Part shown: one piece after another, positions 7,680-16,066 of the stretch
Layout: every line of letters starts with the position of its first letter
Numbering within the stretch: the stretch's first letter is position 1
NCBI RefSeq assembly: GCF_040649515.1
Contig: NZ_JBEZFP010000019.1
Span: 1 to 64,000 of the forward strand
From: Yinghuangia elevatio
GTDB lineage: Bacteria > Actinomycetota > Actinomycetes > Streptomycetales > Streptomycetaceae
DNA: 64,000 nt
Direction: 5' to 3'
The notes under the pieces: model-generated
Database searches by the model: none
What the model was told of the DNA's origin: nothing
What the model saw: the letters and a program-made list of their open reading frames with translations, nothing else
Made by a program: the position numbers and the translations under genes

Positions 7680-8525
7680 ATGGTCAGGCACGGGGCTCCG
7701 GGGGCGGTCGGGCCACGCGGGAGCGGTGCCAGGCCCGGCCGTCCGGCGGGCGTGATCACCCGCGGCACCACCAATCCGAACCGGCTGAGGCGGGTCGACC
7801 GCTGGATCGCCGCGGAGCACGGGCGCCTGCTGAGCGCGTCGGCGGATCCGCTGGTCGTCGACCTCGGGTACGGCGCCTCGCCCGTCACCACCGTGGAGTT
7901 CTGGCGCCGGCTGCGCACGGTTCGCGGCGACGTCGAGATGCTGGGCATCGAGATCGACCCGGCGCGCGTCGAGGCGGCGCTGCCCTACGCGGGCGGCGGA
8001 CTCTCGTTCGTGCGCGGCGGGTTCGAGGTGCCGGTGCCCGACGGTCGGCGGCCGGTGCTGATCCGGGCGTTCAACGTGCTGCGGCAGTATGGCGAGGACG
8101 AGGTCGCCGGCGCGTGGTCGGTCATGTGCGGACGCCTGGCGCCCGACGGACTGCTGGTCGAGGGCACGTGCGACGAACCGGGGCGGCTGGCAACGTGGGT
8201 GGCGGTCGGTGCGGACGCGCGGCCGCGCACGCTGACTCTCGCGGCGCGGCTCGCGACACTCGACCGTCCGTCCGATCTCGCGGAGCGGCTGCCGAAGGCG
8301 CTCATCCACCGCAACGTGCCGGGCGAGCGCGTACACGCGTTCCTGACGGCGTTCGACCGGGCGTGGGATCTGCACGCCCCGCTGGCACCGCTCGGCGCTC
8401 GGCAGCGATGGGCGGCGGCGGTGGGCACGCTCGCCGCGGACTGGCCGGTGCGTACGCCGCGTTCGCGCGTCAGGGGCGGCGAGGTGACGGTCTCGTGGGA
8501 TGCTGTGGGCCCTGGTGACACGTGA
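7680..8525 (+). CDS. SAM-dependent methyltransferase-like protein
   Basis: A 281-residue protein with a Rossmann-like core: PLVVDLGYGASPVTTVEFW resembles motif I of class I methyltransferases, and MLGIEIDPARVEAA resembles the acidic strand that holds the ribose of SAM. INRAFNVLRQY-type segments follow. Substrate and activity are unknown, and it may be a degenerate methyltransferase. A TACACT -10 ends 7 bases before the ATG, which suggests a leaderless transcript; a GTG at 7632 with GGAGGG upstream would add 16 residues. It is divergent from mshA and upstream of the NlpC/P60 gene, an order I recall from other Streptomyces. Confidence 0.85.
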   Translation: MVRHGAPGAVGPRGSGARPGRPAGVITRGTTNPNRLRRVDRWIAAEHGRLLSASADPLVVDLGYGASPVTTVEFWRRLRTVRGDVEMLGIEIDPARVEAALPYAGGGLSFVRGGFEVPVPDGRRPVLIRAFNVLRQYGEDEVAGAWSVMCGRLAPDGLLVEGTCDEPGRLATWVAVGADARPRTLTLAARLATLDRPSDLAERLPKALIHRNVPGERVHAFLTAFDRAWDLHAPLAPLGARQRWAAAVGTLAADWPVRTPRSRVRGGEVTVSWDAVGPGDT

Positions 8526-8860
8526 CGAGCCTGTCGGTGACACGTGCCGAACGGGACGGCCAGATCTGACTGTTCGTCACATCAATGTGCCACCCAATGC
8601 GGCGGCGGCGCCCTTTTGGGGCCCGAATGCCATCGAACGCTGCAACAGTTCATCCGGATTTCATAGGCTTCACCCAATTACGTCCCCTGACGATCGGCAA
8701 ATCTCCTCTGCCCTTCGCCGCCGGAACGTGCGAGGATCCGACGCTGGAACCGGTTCTCAAGAGCCACCTCCGTCCTCTTGAGAGCCGGTTCCCACCGCAT
8801 TCACGAAGCCGCGAAGGCGACGTGGGGGAAGCGCAGCCGACTGATCGGAAGGGTCAGCGC
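8526..8860 (+). other. Long 5' region of the NlpC/P60 gene
   Basis: A 335-bp non-coding stretch before the wall hydrolase. It is AT-richer than its surroundings around 8580-8710 and carries the hairpin described at 8747-8791. I looked for a c-di-AMP riboswitch core, as seen at 55066, and did not find one. Confidence 0.6.
8747..8791 (+). promoter_or_regulatory. Leader hairpin before NlpC/P60 gene
   Basis: Arms GAACCGGTTCTCAAGAG (8747-8763) and CTCTTGAGAGCCGGTTC (8775-8791) form a 17-bp stem with one G-U pair and an 11-base loop. It ends 69 bases before the start codon. It has no U-run, so it is either an mRNA structure or a protein-binding palindrome rather than a classical terminator. Confidence 0.55.
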
Positions 8861-10297
8861 ATGGCGATTTTGGGGGGCGGGACCGCACGCTGGGCCCGCG
8901 CTGCGACCTCATGCGGAGCGGCGCTCCTGTGCACCGCGCTGTTCGTCGGCCAGGCCGGCGCCGCACCCGATCCCGCGCCGCCCCAGGCCCCGTTCAGCCT
9001 GACGGCCGTGCAGACGCAACTCCAGGACCTGTACCGGCAGGCCGAGCAGGCCACCGAGCGCTACAACGCCACCAACGAGCGGCGTGCCACCCAGCAGGTC
9101 AAGGTCAACGACGTACGCGCGGGCATCGCCTGGACGCAGCAGCAGATCGCGTCGCAGAAGGACGAGATCGGCCGCATCGCGCGCCTGCAGTACACGACAC
9201 GGGGCGTCGACCCACTGCTGAACCTCATCCTGACCGCGAACCCCGAGGAATTCCTCGCGCAGGCACCGACGTTCGCGCGCATCAGCCAGACGCAGGCGGA
9301 GACCATCGCCCGCCAGAAGCAGGCCGAGCAGCAGCTCAAGAACATGCAGAAGGCGGAGGACGCGCAACTCGCGGAGAACCGCCGGCTGGAGAACGAGTCG
9401 CAAAGGGCCCAGGACGACATCAAGGCCAAGGTCTTCGAGGCCGAGACGCTGCTGTCCACCCTGACGCCCGAACAGCTCGTCCAGCTGGAGGAGTTGGAGG
9501 CACAGGTCGCCGAGGCCGGCCAGGTGCAGCTGCACCAGTACGGCATACTGACGCGCCCGGACCAGCTCACCACCACGGCCGCGCAGCAGGCGATCACCTT
9601 CGCGCTCAGCAAGATCGGACTGCCGTACATCTGGGGCGGCGTCGGCCCCGAGGGCTACGACTGCTCCGGCCTCACGTCGAAGGCGTGGCAGTTCGCGGGC
9701 GTCAGGATCCCGCGCACCTCGCAGGAGCAGTGGGCGCGCCTGCCGCGCGTCCCCACCGGCGACATGCGGCCGGGCGACCTCATCGTCTACTACAGCGACG
9801 CCAGCCACATCGCGATGTACCTGGGCAACGGCATGATGGTGCACGCCCCGCGGCCGGGCCGGACGGTCACCGTCGCCCCGGCGGGCTCGATGCCGATACT
9901 CGGCGTCGTACGCCCCGACGGCGGCGCCGGCGTCGTCCAGGCCCCCGCGGTCCCGAACGTACCCAAGCCGCCGAAGCCGACGCCGCCGCCTGGTACTCCT
10001 CCGCCGCCCGGCACCACACCGCCGGGCACGACGCCGCCGCCGGGCACGACCCCTCCGGGCACCACCCCGCCGCCGGTCACGACGCCCCCGCCCACCACAC
10101 CGGGCACCGGGACACCCACGAACCCCGGCACGGGTACGCCCACCGACAAGCCGACCACGGGCACCCCGGGCAACACCGGTTCCCCGAACCCGACCCCGAC
10201 CGGGACACCGGCGACCACGCCGCCCGCGACGCAGCCCAGCACGACGGAACCGGAGAACTCGTCGCCGCAGTCGGCGACATCGTCCGGCGGGACCTGA
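8861..10297 (+). CDS. Secreted NlpC/P60 peptidoglycan endopeptidase
   Basis: A 478-residue exported wall hydrolase that should cleave peptide stems of peptidoglycan. A signal peptide (1-35, ending GQAGAAP) is followed by a long coiled coil (about 45-225, rich in Gln/Glu/Arg heptads such as LQDLYRQAEQATERYN). The NlpC/P60 domain (about 245-360) shows catalytic Cys268 in YDCSGLTSK, His316 in ASHIAMYLG and His328 in MMVHAPRPG. The final 120 residues are Pro/Thr/Gly repeats of the PPPGTTPPGTT type, probably a wall-spanning stalk. GGAAGG precedes the ATG by about 8 bases. The coiled coil resembles RipA/CwlS-type hydrolases that are held inactive until needed. Confidence 0.93.
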   Translation: MAILGGGTARWARAATSCGAALLCTALFVGQAGAAPDPAPPQAPFSLTAVQTQLQDLYRQAEQATERYNATNERRATQQVKVNDVRAGIAWTQQQIASQKDEIGRIARLQYTTRGVDPLLNLILTANPEEFLAQAPTFARISQTQAETIARQKQAEQQLKNMQKAEDAQLAENRRLENESQRAQDDIKAKVFEAETLLSTLTPEQLVQLEELEAQVAEAGQVQLHQYGILTRPDQLTTTAAQQAITFALSKIGLPYIWGGVGPEGYDCSGLTSKAWQFAGVRIPRTSQEQWARLPRVPTGDMRPGDLIVYYSDASHIAMYLGNGMMVHAPRPGRTVTVAPAGSMPILGVVRPDGGAGVVQAPAVPNVPKPPKPTPPPGTPPPPGTTPPGTTPPPGTTPPGTTPPPVTTPPPTTPGTGTPTNPGTGTPTDKPTTGTPGNTGSPNPTPTGTPATTPPATQPSTTEPENSSPQSATSSGGT

Positions 10298-10371
10298 CCC
10301 GGACTGACCTGCACCTGGCCGGACTTGCCGGGGCGCGACCGGGCTGCCGCACCGGCACCCACACCGACGCA

Positions 10372-10407
10372 CGAAGGCCGGGACACCCTGAGGTGTCCCG
10401 GCCTTCG
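10372..10407. terminator. Bidirectional terminator, NlpC/P60 / DUF2516
   Basis: A perfect 16-bp stem, CGAAGGCCGGGACACC and its complement, with a CTGA loop between convergent genes. Confidence 0.92.
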
Positions 10408-10478
10408 GCGTGGTCTTCGGATGCGTCGGGGGCCGTCGGTTCGTCGGGCGCTACCGCACCCGCGTCGCGGCGCCGCCG

Positions 10479-10820
10479 TCACCAGGGGCCGTACGGTCCC
10501 TGCTGCCCGCCGCGGCGGCCGCCGACCTCCTTGAGCGCGGGGCGTACGTCGACCATGTAGACGATCGCGGCGATCAGTCCGGCGATCGACAGGATGCCGT
10601 CGAGGCGGGCGAAGAAGAAGTCCCAGACCACCGCGATGGCCAGCACGGCCACCCAGAAGACCTTCTTCAGCTTGTTCGCCGCGCGGTACGCGTCCTCGCG
10701 CCGCGTCAGCGCGTCCACCAGGCAGAACGCCTTGAAGACCATCAGCGCCATCGCCACCAGGTACGTCACGCTGCCGAAGGTGGCCAGCAACGCACCGGCG
10801 GCCAGCGTCTGATCCGGCAT
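10479..10820 (-). CDS. DUF2516 family small membrane protein
   Basis: A 113-residue integral membrane protein with about three hydrophobic segments (roughly 7-33, 50-68 and 75-92), matching DUF2516, an uncharacterised family conserved in actinobacteria. The loop VDALTRREDAYRAANKLKK is its most recognisable part; the C-terminus is Gly/Gln/Pro-rich (GGRRGGQQGPYGPW). The ribosome-binding site AGGAGGAGG is one of the strongest in the window. It lies downstream of the XRE/HbhA pair, but a terminator between them argues for separate transcription. Function is unknown. Confidence 0.85.
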   Translation of the reverse strand: MPDQTLAAGALLATFGSVTYLVAMALMVFKAFCLVDALTRREDAYRAANKLKKVFWVAVLAIAVVWDFFFARLDGILSIAGLIAAIVYMVDVRPALKEVGGRRGGQQGPYGPW

Positions 10821-11000
10821 CGCTCCTCCTCCTGTGCGCCCAGTCGCGCCCCTCCGGACTGCCGCCGTGACGGAAACGGTTCACCGGCCACGGCACTAGC
10901 AGTCTCGCATGCGCGATCGCCGAGCGGGACTCATGACATCCAGGTCGTCCGCACCCCGGCGTCGGGCGCCCGGGTCCGTGCGCAACGGGCCCGTGACGCG

Positions 11001-11042
11001 ACGGACCCCGGGCACCCGCTCTCGGCGGGCACCCGGGGTCCG
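11001..11042 (-). terminator. Terminator after HbhA-like gene
   Basis: ACGGACCCCGGG pairs perfectly with CCCGGGGTCCGT, with an inner CCCGC/GCGGG stem. It lies 17 bases past the HbhA-like stop. Confidence 0.88.
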
Positions 11043-11058
11043 TGCACGACCCGCGGGA

Positions 11059-11676
11059 CTACTCGGCGGGCGAGACGGCCTTCTTCGCCGCGGGGCGCGG
11101 CTTGGCCGGGGCCGGCTTCGGCTTGGCGGCGACCGGCTTGGGCTCCGGCTTCGCCTCGGCCTTGGCGGCCGCGGCCTTCTCCTCGACCTTGCCCGCGACC
11201 GCGGCCTTGGCACCCCGGGCCTCGGCCTTGACCTCGGTCTCGACCTCGGACTCCTTCTTGGCGATCTTGTCGACGACCTTGTGGCCGCGCGCGGCCAGGT
11301 CCTCGTAGAACTCCTTGAGCTTGTCCGCGTATTCGCCGGCCTTGCCGACCTGGGTCTCGACCTCGGTCCTGGCCTTGCCGTACTGCGACTTCGCGAAGTC
11401 CTGGGCCTTGCCCGGCAGGGTGCCGGCGTCCTTGATCGTCGCGCTGACCTTCTCCTGCACGTCCGCGGCGGTCGTCGAGACGCGGGTGCGGATCACCTTC
11501 GGGTCGGTCGGCACCTCGAACTTGGGCACCTCGAACTTCGGCGGCTCGAACGTGATGCCGGAGAACTTCTCCGGTACCTCGCGGATCTTCTCCACCGCGA
11601 GGTCACCGGCACCCACGAACGCGTAGAACGGCGTGGCGTCGGTGAGGCTCTTCCTGATGTCCGTGGCGTTCGCCAT
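11059..11676 (-). CDS. HbhA-like (heparin-binding haemagglutinin) protein
   Basis: A 205-residue protein with a coiled-coil N-terminal part (about 1-140, AVEKIREVPEKF, YGKARTEVETQVGKAGEYADKLKEFYEDL) and a Lys/Ala/Pro tail resembling histone H1 (KPEPKPVAAKPKPAPAKP). That arrangement is typical of mycobacterial HbhA, a surface adhesin; streptomycete relatives have no established adhesin role and the tail could equally bind DNA or lipid. A near-repeat PPKFEVPKFEVP sits at about 44-56. It lies 9 bp downstream of the XRE regulator, so the two form an operon. Its ribosome-binding site is GAGG. Confidence 0.82.
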   Translation of the reverse strand: MANATDIRKSLTDATPFYAFVGAGDLAVEKIREVPEKFSGITFEPPKFEVPKFEVPTDPKVIRTRVSTTAADVQEKVSATIKDAGTLPGKAQDFAKSQYGKARTEVETQVGKAGEYADKLKEFYEDLAARGHKVVDKIAKKESEVETEVKAEARGAKAAVAGKVEEKAAAAKAEAKPEPKPVAAKPKPAPAKPRPAAKKAVSPAE

Positions 11677-11685
11677 GATTTTTCC

Positions 11686-12246
11686 TCACTCCCCGGAATC
11701 GAGGGTGTCGTGAAGCGCCCGGACCGTCGTGGACGGTGCGTCGGACGCGGCGTCGGATGATGCGGCAGATCGTGCGGCGGATGCGGCGGCGGCTCGGGTC
11801 TCCGAGTCCGGGTCGGATATGGAAGACCCCTTGGGCGCCCGGCCGTTCGCGGAGGGCACCGGCACGTCCGCGGCGGCCACCGCCTCGGCGGCGGCCTCGG
11901 CGCCGGCGTTCTCCTTACGGAACGCCTCGTAGATCTCCAGCAGCACGCGCTTCTGCCGCTCGTTGATCGTCGTGTCGGAGAGGATCGCGGTCTGCACCTC
12001 GCGAGCCCCCTCGGGGCGTTCCTCGAGGATCCCGGCCTGGACGTACAGCGTCTCCGCGGAAATCCGCAACGCCTTGGCGATCTGCTGCAGGATCTCGGCA
12101 CTCGGCCGGCGCAGCCCGCGCTCGATCTGACTCAAGTACGGGTTCGACACGCCGGCGGCATCCGCCAACTGCCGCAACGAGTACTGCGCGTTGCGGCGCT
12201 GCTCCCGGATGTACTCGCCGAGAGACCCCACATTGAGACTGGCCAT
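11686..12246 (-). CDS. XRE-family helix-turn-helix regulator
   Basis: A 186-residue regulator with an XRE/Cro helix-turn-helix (about 8-65: EYIREQRRNAQYSLRQLADA, then VSNPYLSQIERGLRRPS). A helical segment with AILSDTTINERQKRVLLEIYEAF follows, then an Ala/Ser-rich tail of about 70 residues. An ATG four codons upstream (12258) is equally possible; MASLNVGSLGEYI is the start I recall in relatives. The first gene of the operon with the HbhA-like protein, it has a long imperfect palindrome 25 bases upstream, which suggests autoregulation. The target regulon is unknown. Confidence 0.88.
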   Translation of the reverse strand: MASLNVGSLGEYIREQRRNAQYSLRQLADAAGVSNPYLSQIERGLRRPSAEILQQIAKALRISAETLYVQAGILEERPEGAREVQTAILSDTTINERQKRVLLEIYEAFRKENAGAEAAAEAVAAADVPVPSANGRAPKGSSISDPDSETRAAAASAARSAASSDAASDAPSTTVRALHDTLDSGE

Positions 12247-12270
12247 GCCCTCAACCATGCCGCCTCATGC

Positions 12271-12303
12271 TAACTATTGCAAGCAAAGCGCTTGCGAAAG
12301 TTA
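12271..12303. promoter_or_regulatory. 14-bp palindrome before the XRE gene
   Basis: TAACTATTGCAAGC (12271-12284) and GCTTGCGAAAGTTA (12290-12303) match in 12 of 14 positions around a 5-base spacer. It is strikingly AT-rich for this genome and sits 25 bases before the XRE start, so it is a good candidate operator or operator/promoter overlap. Confidence 0.6.
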
Positions 12304-12356
12304 CTTCACGCCCCCGTCACACAACCGCGGGGCGGGGGGGGCGTTGGGCGAGAGGG

Positions 12357-13220
12357 TTACCTGGTGAGGTGGGCTGTGGCGGCTAGGCGGGTCAGTTTGT
12401 GGGGGTTGCGGACCACGTAGATGTGGGTGACGAGGCCGTCTTCGACCACGAGGCTCACCGCGGACGGTTCGCCGTCGATGTCGATGCGGCCGGCGGGGGC
12501 GCCGTTGAGCCACAGGGCCGTCGTCTCGATCAGGGCCAGCCGGCTGGCGCGCGCGAGGATCGTCGCGACGGTTTCGAGGCCGCGGATCGGGGTGAGGGCC
12601 GCGTTCACGGCGCCGCCGCCGTCGGTGATCATGACCACGTCAGGCGCCATGACCTCCATGAGTTCCTGCAGCCGGCCGGTCTGCAGTGCGTGGAGGAAGC
12701 GGTCCACGACCTTGCGCTGCTCGGTGCGGCTCACCTGGACGCGGGGCTGCCGGGCCGCCACGTGACCGCGGGCGCGGCGGGCGATCTGGCGTACCGCGGC
12801 AGAGGACTTGCCAACGGACTCGGCGATCTCGTCGTACGGCAGGTCGAAGACCTCGCGCAGCACGAACACCGCTCGCTCGGTGGGCCCGAGCGTCTCCAGC
12901 ACGGTGAGCATCGCGATCGAGACGCTCTCCGCGAGCTCGACGTCCTCCGCGACGTCCGGGCTGGTCAGCAGCGGCTCGGGCAGCCACTCGCCGACGTAGT
13001 CCTCGCGGCTGCGGGACAGCGTCCGCAGGCGGTTGAGCGACTGGCGGGTGACGATCCGGACGAGGTACGCGCGGGGGTCGCGTACCTCGTCGCGGTCCGC
13101 GTCGGCCCACCGCAGCCACGACTCCTGGAGGACGTCCTCGGCGTCGGCGGCCGAGCCGAGCATCTCGTAGGCGACCGTGAAGAGCAGGCTGCGGTGGGTG
13201 ACGAACGGGTCGTCGGTCAT
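12357..13220 (-). CDS. ECF41-type RNA polymerase sigma factor
   Basis: A 287-residue SigJ-like sigma factor. Region sigma2 (about 5-75, SLLFTVAYEMLGSAADAEDVLQ) and sigma4 (about 105-160, ERAVFVLREVFDLPYDEIAE) are followed by a SnoaL-like C-terminal extension (about 175-287). That extension carries the DGGG motif (ITDGGGAV) and an NPHKL variant of the NPDKL motif that define ECF41 factors. In that group the extension acts as a built-in regulator in place of an anti-sigma factor. It overlaps the upstream carboxymuconolactone-decarboxylase-like gene by 4 bp, the partnership typical of ECF41. The usual consensus promoter is seen at 13862. Confidence 0.93.
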   Translation of the reverse strand: MTDDPFVTHRSLLFTVAYEMLGSAADAEDVLQESWLRWADADRDEVRDPRAYLVRIVTRQSLNRLRTLSRSREDYVGEWLPEPLLTSPDVAEDVELAESVSIAMLTVLETLGPTERAVFVLREVFDLPYDEIAESVGKSSAAVRQIARRARGHVAARQPRVQVSRTEQRKVVDRFLHALQTGRLQELMEVMAPDVVMITDGGGAVNAALTPIRGLETVATILARASRLALIETTALWLNGAPAGRIDIDGEPSAVSLVVEDGLVTHIYVVRNPHKLTRLAATAHLTR

Positions 13221-13795
13221 GCGGTCGACGCTACGCCGGGCGTCTCGGCTCGGGTTGCCAGGGGTATCCCGCAGGCGTCGGAGAAGCCCTGCGACCTGAT
13301 CCCGTGCGCCGTGTTGTTCCTGGTCGCCATGTTGACGAAGGCGATGTACGCGGTGAGTTCCACCATCGCCGCCGCGCCGAGCCGGTCGAGCAGGCTCGCG
13401 TGCAGTTCGTCGGTGACGGTCGGCGGCGTGTTGGTCATGGCCTCGGCGTACTCCAGCACGTCCCGCTCCAGGACCGTGAAGTCCGCCGACTCTCGCCAGC
13501 GCGGCACCTGGCTCGCCTTCGCCGGGTCCAGGTTCTGGTTCAGCGCCTGGAAGTAGCCGACGTCGAGGCACCAGGCGCAGCCGACCTGGGCGGCGACCGC
13601 CATGTGGGCGTACGACTTGAGGCTCTCGTCGGCCGCGTCCCACGCCGCCAACTTGGCCGAGAACTCCAGGTTGGACGTGGCCACGGCCGGGTTGTGCCAC
13701 ACCACTTCGACGGGTTCCGCGACCTGGCCCAGCTGGCCGACCATGTTCTCGCGAAGCTCGGTGGGAAGCTCCGCCTTCGGGACTCGCAGCACCAT
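13217..13795 (-). CDS. Carboxymuconolactone decarboxylase / AhpD-like protein
   Basis: A 192-residue all-helical protein of the CMD/alkylhydroperoxidase superfamily. AQVGCAWCLDVGYFQAL supplies a CxxC pair (near residues 72-75), although the distal His of AhpD (CxxCxxxH) is missing. Peroxidase activity is therefore possible but unproven. An excellent GAGGAGG is 5 bases before this ATG; an ATG 21 codons upstream is weaker. It is the first gene of a two-gene operon with the ECF41 sigma factor and is probably the sigma factor's main target. Confidence 0.9.
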   Translation of the reverse strand: MVLRVPKAELPTELRENMVGQLGQVAEPVEVVWHNPAVATSNLEFSAKLAAWDAADESLKSYAHMAVAAQVGCAWCLDVGYFQALNQNLDPAKASQVPRWRESADFTVLERDVLEYAEAMTNTPPTVTDELHASLLDRLGAAAMVELTAYIAFVNMATRNNTAHGIRSQGFSDACGIPLATRAETPGVASTA

Positions 13796-13861
13796 GGTGT
13801 CCTCCTCGGGACTGTCTCTTCGGACCGGGTCTTTCGTCGGCGTCTGCCGATCTGACATGAA

Positions 13862-13888
13862 GACACCGGCCGGCCCGCGCGTGTGACA
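13862..13888 (-). promoter_or_regulatory. ECF41-type promoter
   Basis: Minus-strand TGTCACA (13882-13888) and TGTC (13862-13865) are 16 bases apart, close to the published ECF41 signature TGTCACA, 16-17 bases, CGTC. It lies about 67 bases before the CMD-like start, implying autoregulation of the pair. Confidence 0.6.
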
Positions 13889-13913
13889 CCCGTGGAGGAA
13901 CCTCGCTCATGCG

Positions 13914-13945
13914 TCGACCGCGCCCGGGGGTCCGGGCGCGGTCGA
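13914..13945 (-). terminator. Terminator after the DHA2 MFS gene
   Basis: A perfect 14-bp stem, TCGACCGCGCCCGG with its complement and a GGGT loop, 30 bases past the MFS stop. Confidence 0.88.
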
Positions 13946-13974
13946 GAGCGGTGCTTGCGTCGGTCGTGTGCGGG

Positions 13975-15411
13975 TCAGCGGCGGGCGCTGCGGAGGCCGC
14001 CGAAGGTGGTGAGCAGGGCGAGGAAGGCCGCGACGACGGAGACGACGAAGGCGGCCTTGTAGCCGGCGAGGAGATCGGAGGGGGACTCGGACTGGGTGAC
14101 GGCGACGTTGACGGCCGTGGCGACGGCCAGGCCGAGCGCCGAGCCGAACTGGAAGGACGTGTTGAACAGGCCGCCCGCGAGGCCCTGTTCGGCCTCGTCG
14201 ATGCCGTCGGTCGCGGCGATGGTGAGCGGACCGTACGCGAGGGCGAAGGCCATGCCGAGCAGCAGCATCGCGGGGAGCATGACGGCGTACGCGGTGTCCG
14301 TGCCCACCGTCAGGAAGAACGCGTAGGCGCCGAGGGCCGCGGTGAACCCGGTGGCGATCACCTTCGTGTTGCCGAACCGCGCCACCAGGCGCGGCGTCAG
14401 GACCGGCGCCACGATGGCGTCGATGCCGATCGCGATCATCGCGAGACCGGTCTCCAGGGCGCTCCAGCCGCGCAGGTGCTGGAGGTACTGCACCAGCATG
14501 AACTGGAATCCGACGAACGAGCCGGAGAACGCGATGGCGCCGATGTTGGCGCGGATGAGCGGTGCCGAGCGCAGGATGCCGAGGCGGACCAGCGGCGACG
14601 AGGAGCGGCGCTCGACGGCGACGAAGACGGAGAGGGCGAGGAGTCCGGCGACGCCGGTCAGGACGGTCCACTTGACGTCGACGTCGGGGGCGCGGACCAC
14701 GGTGGTGACGAGCAGCAGCATGGCACCGGTGATGGTGACGGCGCCGGTGACGTCGAACCCGCTTGTGCGGGCCGGGCGTTCCTCGCGCGGGAGGAGACGG
14801 GCGGCGGTGACCAGGATCAGCGCGGCGAGGATGACCGGCGCGAAGAAGACCCAGCGCCAGTGGATCGCGGTCAGGAGTCCGCCGACCACCAGGCCGAGGG
14901 AGAAGCCGGCCGCGGCGATGCCGGCGTACACGAGCAGCGCCTTGTTGCGCTGCGGCCCCTCGGCGAAGGAGGTAGTGATGATCGAGAGCCCGGCGGGGGT
15001 CATGAAGGCGGCGGCAAGGCCGGTGACGAAGCGCGACAGGATCAGCATCCAGCCGCTGTCCGCGAAACCGCCGAGGCCGGAGAAGAGCAGGAAGACGGTC
15101 AGCCAGAAGAGGAACATGCGGCGGCGGCCGAGCAGGTCGGCGGCGCGTCCGCCGAGCAGCATGAAGCCGCCGTAGCCGAGGACGTACGCACTGACCACCC
15201 ACTGCAGGGACGCGGTGGACATGCCGAGGTCGGACTGGATCGCGGGCAGGGCGACGCCCATCATCGCGACGTCGATGCCCTCCAGGAAGATCGCGCCGGA
15301 CAGGACGAGGAGGATGCCCCAGGCCCGTGGACTCAGGCCGACGTCGGGTTTTGCGGCCGGCGTGGCGGTGGCGTGGTCCGGAGAGGGCGGTGCGGTGGAG
15401 AGCGCGGACAT
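13975..15411 (-). CDS. MFS drug exporter, DHA2 (14-TM) family
   Basis: A 478-residue proton-driven efflux pump with about 14 hydrophobic segments. The DHA signature motifs are present: LEGIDVAMMGVALPAIQSDL in TM1, GRAADLLGRRRMF after TM2, and RFVTGLAAAFMTPAGLS in TM4-5. Substrates cannot be read from the sequence, but quaternary amines, quinones or an own antibiotic are usual for the family. It is divergent from the HxlR regulator at 15529, which very likely controls it. The start has a Ser/Pro/Ala-rich cytoplasmic leader of about 25 residues. Confidence 0.92.
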   Translation of the reverse strand: MSALSTAPPSPDHATATPAAKPDVGLSPRAWGILLVLSGAIFLEGIDVAMMGVALPAIQSDLGMSTASLQWVVSAYVLGYGGFMLLGGRAADLLGRRRMFLFWLTVFLLFSGLGGFADSGWMLILSRFVTGLAAAFMTPAGLSIITTSFAEGPQRNKALLVYAGIAAAGFSLGLVVGGLLTAIHWRWVFFAPVILAALILVTAARLLPREERPARTSGFDVTGAVTITGAMLLLVTTVVRAPDVDVKWTVLTGVAGLLALSVFVAVERRSSSPLVRLGILRSAPLIRANIGAIAFSGSFVGFQFMLVQYLQHLRGWSALETGLAMIAIGIDAIVAPVLTPRLVARFGNTKVIATGFTAALGAYAFFLTVGTDTAYAVMLPAMLLLGMAFALAYGPLTIAATDGIDEAEQGLAGGLFNTSFQFGSALGLAVATAVNVAVTQSESPSDLLAGYKAAFVVSVVAAFLALLTTFGGLRSARR

Positions 15412-15528
15412 GGCATGGCTCCTCGGGTGCGCGGACGGCAGGGGACGGGCACGCGGCGCCCGGTCCCGGGCGAGCCCGGGTCGGTTACCTCTTGTGCCTG
15501 AAGGAATCTTCGGGAACCATGGGCTGAC

Positions 15529-15987
15529 ATGGAAGAAGGCACTTACAAGTCACCCGGTCACTGCGAAGGAACCGACCGCGACTACGACGCCCTTCAGTGG
15601 GACACGCGGGAGGACTGCGAGGTGCGCCAGATCCTCGACCGCGTCGCCGACAAGTGGTCGCTGCTCGTCATCGCGCTGCTGGACCGGCACACGCTGCGCT
15701 TCACGGAGTTGCGCCGCAAGATCGACGGCATCAGCCAGCGCATGCTGACGGTGACGCTGCGGCAGTTGGAGCGCGACGGGCTCGTCGAGCGCACGGTGTA
15801 CCCGGTCGTGCCGCCGCGCGTCGAGTACGCGCTGACACCGCTGGGCGCGACGCTGCACGACACCATCCAGGCGCTGGTGACGTGGACCGAGGGGCACCAG
15901 AACGAGATCGCGGCGGCGCGGGCGGCGTACGACGCGCGCGAGGCGGCGGAGGCGCAGGCCCGGCCTCCGGAACATACGCGGGTCTGA
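15529..15987 (+). CDS. HxlR-family winged-helix regulator
   Basis: A 152-residue regulator with the HxlR domain (about 30-125): DCEVRQILDRVADKWSLLVI, LRFTELRRKIDGISQRMLT and LRQLERDGLVERTVYP. The Cys preceding the first helix (DCEV) corresponds to the redox- or quinone-sensing cysteine of YodB/HypR-like members. HxlR proteins usually repress a divergent gene, here the DHA2 pump. The 117-bp interval between them must hold the operator, but no clear palindrome was found in it. The ATG is the first in frame. Confidence 0.9.
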   Translation: MEEGTYKSPGHCEGTDRDYDALQWDTREDCEVRQILDRVADKWSLLVIALLDRHTLRFTELRRKIDGISQRMLTVTLRQLERDGLVERTVYPVVPPRVEYALTPLGATLHDTIQALVTWTEGHQNEIAAARAAYDAREAAEAQARPPEHTRV

Positions 15988-16066
15988 GGAGCGGTCCGAC
16001 CGACGGTCTCGAGAACGGGGCCGACGTGCGCGGGCCCTGCCATACCCACGCCGCCCTTGCGCGCCC

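Noticed and set aside
13909..15501. Open frame of 530 codons opposite the MFS pump
   Set aside because: Antisense shadow: Glu/Gly/Asp/Arg-rich without domain, while the minus-strand MFS protein has all family motifs.
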